From assembly GCF_000143415.4 (NCBI RefSeq), contig NW_003314281.1:118417-182416 (forward strand): a stretch of DNA of 64,000 bases, in the 5' to 3' direction. The translations under genes were made by a program, and so were the position numbers. Source of the DNA: Selaginella moellendorffii (Eukaryota > Streptophyta > Lycopodiopsida > Selaginellales > Selaginellaceae). Positions within the stretch are counted from its first letter, which is position 1. Every line of letters starts with the position of its first letter. The notes beneath the pieces were generated by a model, which searched no databases, was not told the origin of the DNA, and worked only from the letters and a program-made list of their open reading frames with translations. This document shows, in pieces, positions 56,273 through 64,000 of this stretch.

Positions 56273-57649
56273 TTGTAGCTCCTGCTGATGCTGGTGTTGT
56301 GCCTGCTGCTGATGATGGTGGTGGTGGTGAAGGTGGTGATGGTGCTGCTGCCGCTGCTGCTGCTGCTGCTGGTGTTGGTGTTGTTGATGTTGATGTTGAT
56401 GCTGTGATGGTTGTAACTGCGGTTGCTGCAATGCTGGCAATGGTTGCAGCTGCGCCGATGGTTGCAACTGCTGCTCATGGTGGCGACGAAAGTTTCGCTT
56501 CTCCTGCTCGTCAAACACCCGCAGCATGATCCGCTCCAGGTGAAGCGGCTGGTTCTCTCCCAGCAGCTGCGGGTTGGCCTCCATCGCCACCTTGAAATCC
56601 AACGCCGAGATCTGCCCAGCAGCGGCAGCACCAGTACCAGCACCAGCACCACCAACAAGCTGTTTCGACTCCACCACTCCTGCCGGGCCTTGCAAGAGGT
56701 GGTGCGAAGATCCACCCCAAACCACACCATTCAGTGCCGCCGCTGCCGACGTTGAGCTCTGGAATCCATGCTGCTGCTTGTCTCCTCCATCTTTCCTCCT
56801 CGACTGTACAAACTCCACGGAAGCTCCGATGATCCGCTTGAGGTAAACGTCGAGCGCCTGGTTGAGTACATGCCCGCACTCGTGGCTCACCCCCTGTAGT
56901 CCCTGCTCCACTATAGCAACTTCTTCCATGCGTCGCCGCATGCCATCTCCATCTGGCAGATCACTTGCTTCCAGGCACTCGTCCTCTATACTATCCCCTA
57001 CTAAAGAATGTGTAAGGTGGTGGTGGTGGTGGTGGTGGTGGTGGTGATGGTGGTGTGGCGGCTGCTTCAACACCGCCGCTCGCTGGGCCGATCCCACACT
57101 TCCCACGCAAAACGGTGTCCCTAGCGGCGCTCGCACCGACCAGGCGTTCCATAATGTACACTCTTGCTGCTGCTCGTCGGCCGCCGCCGCCTCTTCCGCG
57201 GAGAGAGGAGAGGTGGTGGTGGTGGTGATCGCGGCGGCGGCGCCGTCCTCTCTCGGCGAAGCTTTGTCGAGGTGGTGGCCGGGAACGAGACGCGGACGCT
57301 TCAAGGTCTCCTTTGCCTTGCGGATCCCCGTCCTGTTCTTGCGAGGCGACGTGAGGATCGCGGCGGCGGCGGCGGGCAGCGGCGGGAGCGGCGCCTGGGG
57401 GGAGCACACCGCGGCATTGTAGAGGATCGCTCGCACCAGCTGGTTGTGGAGAGCTACGTTCTCCTTGCCGATGGCGAGCACCACTTGGCGGTCGAGCTCG
57501 GTCTTGCTCAGCCGGTGGCTCAAAAATCTGGAAAAAATGCTAAAGTATTGGCTCTCCTTGTCCGGTCCCAGGATCTTGGAGAGCCGGGCTTTGAGCTCCT
57601 GTAAGTTGATACGCGCGGCGGCTGGCTGAGACGCTGGCATCTCATACAA
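56228..57649 (-). CDS. SAGA complex subunit ADA1/TADA1-like with poly-His and poly-Gln tracts
   Basis: A single-exon 473-residue protein. The N-terminus 'RINLQELKARLSKILGPDKE', 'YFSIFSRFLSHRLSKTELDR' and 'NVALHNQLVRAILYNAAV' is the plant/yeast Hfi1 (ADA1, TADA1) domain of the SAGA transcription coactivator. The second conserved block 'ECGHVLNQALDVYLKRIIGA' (about residues 255-275) corresponds to the histone-fold-like part. Between and after them are low-complexity segments: a run of 13 His near residue 205, a Gly/Ala block, and a C-terminal 80 residues made almost wholly of Gln and His. The repeats are CAC/CAG/CAT codons. Two Met codons (residues 1 and 4) are possible starts. Intronless. Confidence 0.88.
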
Positions 57650-58250
57650 ATCCCATCACCTGTCCAATGCTACTGCGATGATCTTCTTCCTCTCCCCCAA
57701 TTGTAATCTATGATCTGCCCAGAAACCTACGCTGTGCGTGCCCGAGCGCGACTAAACCCTAGAGACGATCCCACTAGGGTTGCGACGTAGCGATGGAGCT
57801 GCGAGAGATTTGGAGCTGGGAGAGGGCGGACAAACCTAGCCGGAGCTCCCGCATTGGCCGCCGCCCGGCTACTCTGCCCCGAACTCGCCAGCGCCGGGCG
57901 AGATTCCCGCTCCAGCGATCACCGGCGCGCATTGTCGCAAACCCCAATTCGTCGAGCAGCAGCGGTAGCGATGGCAGCGCGACGATCGATCCTCTCATCA
58001 CACGGCCTTAGCAATTGCGCTGCCCTGGAGCATCGGCGATCGTCTCCATCGAGAGCGTGAAAATCACTCGCACTGCCCGCCAATGCCGGTATGGCGGGCT
58101 ATGGCGAATGCCAAAACCCCAGCTACGCTCCCCCCTCCCTCGCGGGAGATCGCCCGGGCGCTATGGGCGTATCCCACCGGAGATATACGCCGATCGCCCG
58201 GTAAGCATATTCTCCCAGAATTAGGGTTCTTTGTTTTCTTTGGCGAATCT
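57650..58250. promoter_or_regulatory. divergent promoter region of ADA1-like and cytochrome b5 genes
   Basis: 600 bp between divergent starts. An AAACCCTA telo-box lies near 57754 (AGGGTTTA on the minus strand), and another AGGGTTC/AGGGTTT-like site lies near 58223. A GT donor-like GGTAAGC (58200) followed by TTCTCCCAG suggests a possible short 5'-UTR intron for cytochrome b5. Open frames here on both strands show no domain. Confidence 0.45.
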
Positions 58251-58897
58251 ATGGGCGAGAGCTTCTCCGGCGCGGGGGAGTTGGAGACGGCGCTCTACAC
58301 ATTGGAGGATGTGTTGAAGCACTCCACCAGGGACGATTGCTGGATCGTTGTCGATGGCAAGGTGGAGAGATTTGTTCGCTTGGATTGACTTGCCCCTCCC
58401 TCGCTCTTGAATTGATTGATCTTCAGGTCTACGATGTGACGAAGTTCCTGCTGGATCATCCCGGCGGAGATGAGGTGATTATCGCATCGACAGGTCCAGA
58501 CCTTGTTCCTCTTTTTTTTTTTCTTGGTTCTCGAAAGATTTGATTCGATAGACCTGGTTCCTCTTTTTTTTTTTCTTGGTTCTCGAAAGATTTGATTCGA
58601 TATTCTTCGTCCTTTCTAGGCAAGGATGCCACGGATGATTTCGAGAACGTCGGCCACAGCAACAGCGCGCGAGCGATGATGAAGGAATACGTGATCGGGA
58701 GAGCGAACGCGTCCACATTTCCCAGCAAGCCATCGTACTCCTACTCGGGATCTTCGACTCAAGCGGCCCCATCGGCGCCGGATCGTAGCGATCTCCTCAT
58801 CAAGGTGCTCCAATTCGTCGTCCCTTTCTTCATCCTGTGCTTCGCTCTAGCCCTTCGCTACCTCGCCAAGGAGGAAAGAGCACCCAAAGTAGAATAG
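58251..58897 (+). CDS. cytochrome b5
   Basis: Three exons (58251-58361, 58427-58493, 58620-58897), 151 residues. ER-membrane electron carrier for fatty-acid desaturases, hydroxylases and some P450s. Heme ligands are His48 in 'FLLDHPGGDEVI' and His72 in 'FENVGHSNSA'. The Ser/Pro linker is followed by a C-terminal tail anchor ('LIKVLQFVVPFFILCFALAL') and a charged end. The start Met (MGESFSGAG) is 56 codons inside an upstream in-frame ORF from 58083. Family alignments begin here, and the upstream residues look like leader, so I use 58251. Intron 2 contains a perfect tandem duplication. Confidence 0.94.
58498..58605. repeat. 54-bp tandem duplication in cytochrome b5 intron 2
   Basis: The unit (CCTTGTTCCTC, a T tract, CTTGGTTCTCGAAAGATTTG and ATTCGATA) is present twice back to back, about 58498-58551 and 58552-58605, nearly identical. 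It doubles the intron to 126 bp in a gene whose other intron is 65 bp. Splice sites are unaffected. Confidence 0.9.
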
Positions 58898-59287
58898 TGG
58901 TGATGGAACTCTCTCGGGTGGAGCTCCTCTCTACCCGTCGATGGAAAGCCCTCATCCTCCTCTAAAGCAGCGGTACTCCTCTTTCTTCTCCTGGATTTTC
59001 TTCCCCAGCTTGTGATGACTTTGTTCTTATGGGATCGCTTTACCACCTCTTTCTCGCTATGAGATTTGTTGAGCTCTTGTAGCAGCGAAAGTTTTAGAAA
59101 TCACGCGAGTGAAGATCGCCGCGATCTCCGAGGAATCCTGCGAGAGTTATGGCCGGGTAGATGATCACTGCATAGAGCTTGTGCATTGGCCTGTCGATGG
59201 CGATTCAAAACCGGCAGCTTGAAGCGAGTATGCTACTCGGCTGCTGGAGAACAAAGAAACGAACTTTAGATACAAGCAAGGAAGACT

Positions 59288-59683
59288 ATGGCATTGCCGA
59301 AGCTCCAAGAGTTCCATTGTGCTTCCACCTTAGAGACGATGCTTAGCCATTTTCCTCCTGGCTCGTCTTCTGCTCCAACTTCCGAGAATCCCGAGCTCCG
59401 CTTTGATTACGAATTCAGCAAACTGAGCCTCTCTCGCTCAAGGCCATTGCTTCCATGGAAGTCGAGCCACGACTGGAATCCAGACTCCACAGTATCGAGC
59501 TTCATGCGGCTGTTGATGCTTCTCCGGAAGATCCAGAAGACGGTGCACGTAAAAGTGTCTTCGCTGAACACTGGAACCATTGCTCGTGAGCTTGAAGATG
59601 CATGGCGAACCACTGTCACGGGTTCCGGAAAGTCAGTCTCCATACAGCACGAGCCCGGAGTCTCGGGTGCCAGACTTCCGTAA
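59288..59683 (+). CDS. hypothetical 131-residue open frame
   Basis: An uninterrupted frame starting MALPKLQEFHCASTLETMLS with an ordinary, non-repetitive composition and a helical middle ('SSFMRLLMLLRKIQKTVHVK'). I recognise no domain and see no splice partner. The opposite strand also has a 78-codon frame here. It may be an exon of an unrecognised gene or chance. Confidence 0.25.
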   Translation: MALPKLQEFHCASTLETMLSHFPPGSSSAPTSENPELRFDYEFSKLSLSRSRPLLPWKSSHDWNPDSTVSSFMRLLMLLRKIQKTVHVKVSSLNTGTIARELEDAWRTTVTGSGKSVSIQHEPGVSGARLP

Positions 59684-60050
59684 CTCGGGCCAACTTACAG
59701 CATGAAGCCCCGGCTGCTATCACTGTCAAGACGCTCTTCAGCCTCGACTCCAGAGTCTCCAGAACACGTTTGTCCTGATCCATGGTAGAAGTTTTCGTGT
59801 CGTCGAGAAACTCTCGAACGCTGGGACCGCTCTGTTGAAAAGCTGCACTGACCATGCCCCTTCGAATATATCCTTTCTTCTCAAGGATAGTGTCGCCTCA
59901 CCTGCAAGCCATAAACCCGTCTGCAAAGATCTTCAACACTGCAACTTTCCTCGCCATCAGGTACTGTTCGTTGTTCGGTCATGGCAGCATCCTGAGCAAA
60001 GAAATCGAATCGAAAGAGTGAAGTTGTCAGCAAAAATCCGAGTGTGCTAA

Positions 60051-61032
60051 TCAACATAGTTTGTCTATGAATAATCGTGCTCCTGCTTGATCGCCATGCC
60101 AAAGTCCGCTCCAGGGGGCCACTCCCTCATACTCCGGCAGGCCGCCCTCAGTTTTAGCTCTCAGCATAACATTGCACAGGCGCAAGTCTCCGTGCACAAA
60201 ACCTTTCGAGTGTCCGGTGGCCGCAGCAGGAGCAATGCAGGACTTGATCTTGGCAAGATGATTTGTGTCTTTGCGAGCGCCTTCTACCACGTCCACTGCG
60301 GACACCCACCCAGCGTCACGAGAGAGGTACTCCATGCTTACCATCCACCAGTCCACGCTGATTTGCTTCACAGCTTTGAGCGCCAGTGCGTTCTCACCCG
60401 AGTAGCTCGACGCAAACTTGACTGCTTCCATCTCTCCGCTCGAGTTTCGAAGCGTGAAGAAGAGCTTGCTGTCATGCGGCTGTACGACGTTGTCAAGGTC
60501 CCTCAGCGGCCAAGGGATGGCCGTGCCTTGCAGCCTCGCGAGGAGTCCTTTGCGGCTCGCTTCCTCCACGAAGATGCGAATGGCCCTCCAGATCCGGGCA
60601 GTCGTCTTGAGCTGCTCAAAATTTCCATAGCACGTCGTCACTGCGACGGGCTCGGCCCAAACTCTGAGCTCGCTTTCCAGAGACGCAGCGACGACATGCA
60701 GGAGCCGGCCTTCCACGTTGATGGCGAGCGCGTATCCATGCCTCAAGTCCAGCGCGTCTCAAGTAATCCTCCAGATTCTCGAAAAAAGGATTTCCACCAG
60801 TTCCCGACTGGGGTTTCCAGTCCAGGAAGAGAACTCCCACCCTGTTCACCATCAGTATACCATCGGTTTCCACTCCTCCTTTAAGGACCCGGTATGGTGT
60901 AGGACTCTCCGGGAGGTAATCAGCCAAGAGCGTAGTTGTGATATTGTAGACCGCGTCATGGTGCTCCGTCACGTACTCGGGATCGTCTAGCGCATCCCAA
61001 AAGCTCTTGGCAAAGTTGATGTCCTTAGCTTC
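60051..61032 (-). pseudogene. kinase-like protein of a Selaginella-type family, frameshifted
   Basis: Two overlapping frames make up one protein. The N-terminal part (about 61032-60740) reads 'SFWDALDDPEYVTEHHDAVY', 'GGVETDGILMVNRVGVLFLD'. Near 60745 the frame changes, and the rest (60740-60051) reads 'HGYALAINVEGRLLHVVAA', 'SVDWWMVSMEYLSRD', then the kinase-like catalytic phrase 'GFVHGDLRLCNVML'. After 'GGLPEYEGVA' a second shift occurs: the metal-binding DFG-like motif ('ADFGMAIKQEHDYS') lies in the third frame. No in-frame start is seen where the partner copy at 61470 has ATG. I recall proteins of this build as a multicopy family in Selaginella; function unknown. Broken, unless unusual introns explain both shifts. 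Confidence 0.6.
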
Positions 61033-61319
61033 GATCTGGCTTGCACAAAGATCTCAAGCATCCGAGTTTCCTCCGCTTTGCAGCATATCCTCACTCACCA
61101 TGTCTACTTAGAAAACCCTAAACTTTAGACAAAATTAGGATTTGTAAGCTATGGCAAATACAATAAAAGTGGTAAATAAAAAGTAAAGTAATTCTTCATT
61201 TATTTTAATGACGCATTTTTCATGAATAAAATTTTAAATTGTTTCAAGAATGAGTTCCATGACTTTTTGGATTCCGCAAGAACAAACATCCCACCTCATT
61301 CACGAACAATATGCGCAGC

Positions 61320-61470
61320 TTTCACTCCTCCTTTAGGCCCCAAGTATGGTGTAAGAACTTCACCGAGTTACTAGCTCAGTCGTGATATTGTATACCGCGT
61401 CATAGTGCTCGGTCACATAGCTAGGATCGTCTATAGAGAACCCTAAAAGCTTGTCGACGTCCTTAGCCAT
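61320..61470 (-). pseudogene. truncated second copy of the kinase-like gene
   Basis: Starting with ATG at 61470 the minus strand reads 'MAKDVDKLLGFSIDDPSYVT' and 'EHYDAVYNITTELV', paralogous to the N-terminus at about 61025-60920, and stops at TGA 61360-61362. The homology continues a further 40 bp in nucleotide sequence (CCATACTTGGGGCC region) and then ends. It is a head-to-tail partial duplicate. Confidence 0.8.
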
Positions 61471-61591
61471 GCTTGAAGTATATCAAGGCAAAGATAATTG
61501 TGCTACATCCGTTTCGACAGTACTACTATTCTCCCGGATATTCTGGTAGATGCTGGAATATGACGTTAGCCCCTGGTTTAAACCTTCGTCC

Positions 61592-63980
61592 ATGGCGTTG
61601 GCCGCATTTTCTTGCCCATTGCCGCTGTCTAGGGTTCTTGCGCAGCCTCGCGCGGGCTGGAATGGCGCCAGGGTTTGCTCCGATCGATCCGTGGCTGTGT
61701 GCGCGACCAGGAGCCGAGGGCGCAAGCCGCGACGAGGAGGCGATGGCGAGGGCGAGCACAGGTATGCGGATTCGGCAGGAAATGATCCGCCTGAGGCGGA
61801 GGGGCCCGAGGAGGCGTTCCAGCCGAGAAAGAATGGCGGACCGGATCAGGACAAGGCGGCGGTGAATGGCGTGGCGAACAGCTCGTCTATGTTCAACAAG
61901 CTCAAGGATTTGGGGGAGAGGTATGAAGCTTCTAAGGTTTCCAAGCGACGAGCAGCGAATGTGGTGGTGAAATCCTCGGAAGAATCCGATGGAAGTGAAG
62001 AGGAGGAAGAAAAGGGTGAAGGAGCACAAGCATCCATACCAGAGGAGGCTCCGCCCCCACCAAAGGTGAAAGTTGACAAGGACGATCCATCTTTCAACTT
62101 GGAGCTTGGAGAGCTCCAGGAGAGTGTGATCAAGGAACCGAGATTCAAGATGACACTCACGGAGCTCCTGGACGAAGCCAAAGTCGTGCCATTGTCTGTG
62201 GAAGGAGACTTGGACGTGATCATCTCTGGAATCCATCACGACTCCCGTCAAGTAAACTCGGGCGACATGTTCGTGTGCTGCATTGGAGAAACATCCGACG
62301 GCCATAGCTTCGTTCCTCAAGCAGCCGAGCAGGGAGCCGTGGTTATCGTCGCCACCAAAGAAGTGGAGATCGGTGAGAGCGTCAAGGCAGTGGTGATAGT
62401 CAGTGACACGAACTCGATCCTGTCGGCTCTCGCTGGTGCTTTCTATGGACGTCCGTCGGAAAGTTTGGCCGTGGTTGGCATCACAGGTACCAATGGCAAA
62501 ACGACTACGTCCTATCTTCTAAGAAGCATCTACGAGTCTATGGGACTAAAGACTGGTTTGATCGGTACCATATCTTACTCCATCCATGGAAAGCACAAGC
62601 AAGACGCTCCTCACACTACTCCCGACGCTGTTTATCTCCAGAAGTTGATGGCGACGATGGTTCATAACAGGACGGAGGTCTGCGTGATGGAGGTTTCGTC
62701 CCACGCTCTTGCTCAGGACCGGTGCAAGGAAATCGATTTCGACGTTGCGGTGTTTACGAATTTAACTCGGGATCATATGGACTACCACGAGAACGAGGAC
62801 AGTTACAAGGAAGCCAAGGGAAAGCTTTTCGCCAGCATGGTCGACCCTGCGAGGCACAGGAAAGTCGTTAACATAGACGATCCAAATGCAGGCTACTTCG
62901 TTTCGCTGGGAAATCCGAAAGTGCCAGTGGTTACGTTCGGCATGGAAAAGTCTGCTGATGTGCATCCTCTCGACATCCAACTTACACTGTTCGAGACGAA
63001 CGTTCTCGTCAAGACACCCCGAGGGAACATCGAGATATCGTCAGGCCTTTTGGGAAGACACAACGTGTACAACATTCTCGCGGCTGTTTCAGTGGGGATT
63101 GCTGTTGATGCTCCACTAGAAGATATTGTTCGCGGGATAGAAGAGGTGGACAGCGTTCCCGGAAGGGTCGAACTGGTGGACGAAGAACAGCCCTTCGCCG
63201 TCATCGTTGATTACGCGCACACTCCTGACGCTTTGTCTCGGCTTTTGGACACAGTACGAGAGTGTGGTCCACGGCGAATTATCACAGGTAAATTGTCTGC
63301 GCTGCGGAAAATTGTTTTCTTGTTCTAACTCTTGTGTGTTCTTGCCGTGCAGTTGTTGGCTGTGGAGGAGACAGAGATCGAGGAAAGCGACCAGTGATGG
63401 CTAAAATAGCTGCTGCAAAAAGCGAAGTTTGCATTTTTACTTCTGATAATCCGAGATCCGAGGACCCCCGTAAGTTTGAAGTTGTGCAAAGCGTGAGTTT
63501 GATCCACTTGTCTCTCTTTCTTTTCAACAGTGGAAATTCTGGACGACATGTTGGCTGGTGTCGGATGGTCGATGGACGAATATCTAAAGTGTGGCGAGAG
63601 GAGCTACTATCCTCCCATATGGAACGGCAACAGGGTGTTTGTCTACGATCTCCGAAAGATCGCCGTGCGAGCAGCGGTTGCCATGGGTGAAGAAGGGGAC
63701 GCAGTGGTAAGCATCTACTCGTGTGAATGACGTGAAGTTGTGCGATGGTTCTTCCAGGTTATAGCGGGCAAAGGACACGAGAAGTATCAAATCATCGGCA
63801 AGGAGAGGAAGTATCACGACGACCGTGAAGAATGCAGGGAAGCGCTCTTGCATGTGGACATGCTTCACGCGTCCGGAATCGATACGAGTGAAATCCCATG
63901 GAAGTAAGTTTTGGAACTTTCGAATTCTTGCCTCTAACAATTTTGATTGTGATTCCAGGTTCCCGGGACACAAGCTATAG
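61592..63980 (+). CDS. MURE: chloroplast MurE-like ligase
   Basis: Five exons (61592-63287, 63353-63469, 63531-63706, 63758-63903, 63959-63980), 718 residues. Bacterial MurE adds meso-diaminopimelate to UDP-MurNAc-dipeptide. In mosses the plastid homologue is needed for chloroplast division; in Arabidopsis it belongs to the plastid RNA polymerase complex. The N-terminus is transit-peptide-like ([20 protein letters not shown]), followed by an acidic linker of about 120 residues. Mur ligase core: '[19 protein letters not shown]' (ATP loop near residue 299), '[15 protein letters not shown]', '[12 protein letters not shown]', '[12 protein letters not shown]', and the C-terminal domain with the diaminopimelate-binding 'DNPR' (about 597) and '[10 protein letters not shown]'. 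An upstream in-frame Met at 61550 would add 14 residues. The end of the gene is complete at 63980. Confidence 0.94.
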
Positions 63981-64000
63981 ACAAGGTATGATTTTTACTT

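Noticed and set aside
57015-57056. Regular 3-bp array as a CRISPR-like or satellite repeat
   Set aside because: It is a trinucleotide CAC run coding for poly-His inside the ADA1-like gene, in frame with conserved domains on both sides.
57793-58011. Short Arg/Ser-rich open frames in the ADA1/cytochrome b5 divergent promoter
   Set aside because: Overlapping frames on both strands with no domain in a GC-rich promoter; nothing favours translation of any of them.
58083-58250. A 56-residue N-terminal extension of cytochrome b5
   Set aside because: It contains a likely 5'-UTR intron donor and resembles no cytochrome b5. The usual start is the internal Met at 58251.

Overview
The window is nuclear DNA of a vascular land plant, most likely the lycophyte Selaginella (S. 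moellendorffii or a close relative). Four observations point there. Almost all introns are only 50-70 bp. The proteins are clearly plant (FRA1-type kinesin-4, COP1-interacting protein 7, S1FA, LHT amino-acid transporters, CYP74, plastid MurE). A GAS8/DRC4 axonemal gene is present, which only plants with swimming sperm keep. PPR genes with strings of about 31-residue repeats are common. The species name is an inference; no database was searched. Multi-exon models below were built by eye from splice sites, reading phase and remembered family sequence.

Layout. 1-3259 is a rearranged Ty3/gypsy retrotransposon on the minus strand (5' LTR, primer-binding site, gag, damaged pol). 3260-4900 holds gene debris including a PPR relic. 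An F-box gene (4914-5966, -) is followed by about 6 kb of AT-rich DNA with gypsy and copia gag scraps, then a small secreted-protein gene (12450-12857, +). Next come a 24-exon kinesin-4 gene (13742-18257, -), the tiny S1FA gene (19273-19607, +) and a COP1-interacting-protein-7-like gene (20470-24484, +) with a cluster of ACGT boxes upstream.

24.6-35.7 kb is the most striking region: a unit of about 4.4 kb, made of one LHT-like amino-acid transporter followed by one intronless CYP74 oxylipin P450, occurs three times head to tail. Unit 1 has an apparently intact transporter and a CYP74 broken by a 2-nt deletion. Unit 2 is intact in both genes. Unit 3 is decayed in both. After a type II peroxiredoxin (36878-37474, -), two canonical LHT1-like transporters follow (38297-40546 and 40773-42606, +), giving five LHT-family copies in 18 kb.

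43.4-64 kb is gene-dense: a PXC2-like LRR receptor kinase (+), GAS8/DRC4 (+), a PPR gene starting 30 nt after it (+), 6-phosphogluconate dehydrogenase (-), a thioredoxin-like protein lacking the first active-site cysteine (-), a second PPR gene (-) ending 46 nt before it, a SAGA ADA1/TADA1-like subunit with long His/Gln tracts (-), cytochrome b5 (+), a broken kinase-like gene with a second truncated copy (-), and plastid MurE (+).

The genes mostly belong to unrelated housekeeping pathways. The exceptions are the LHT/CYP74 array, where a transporter and an oxylipin enzyme have been copied together, and the PPR genes, which sit directly against their neighbours.
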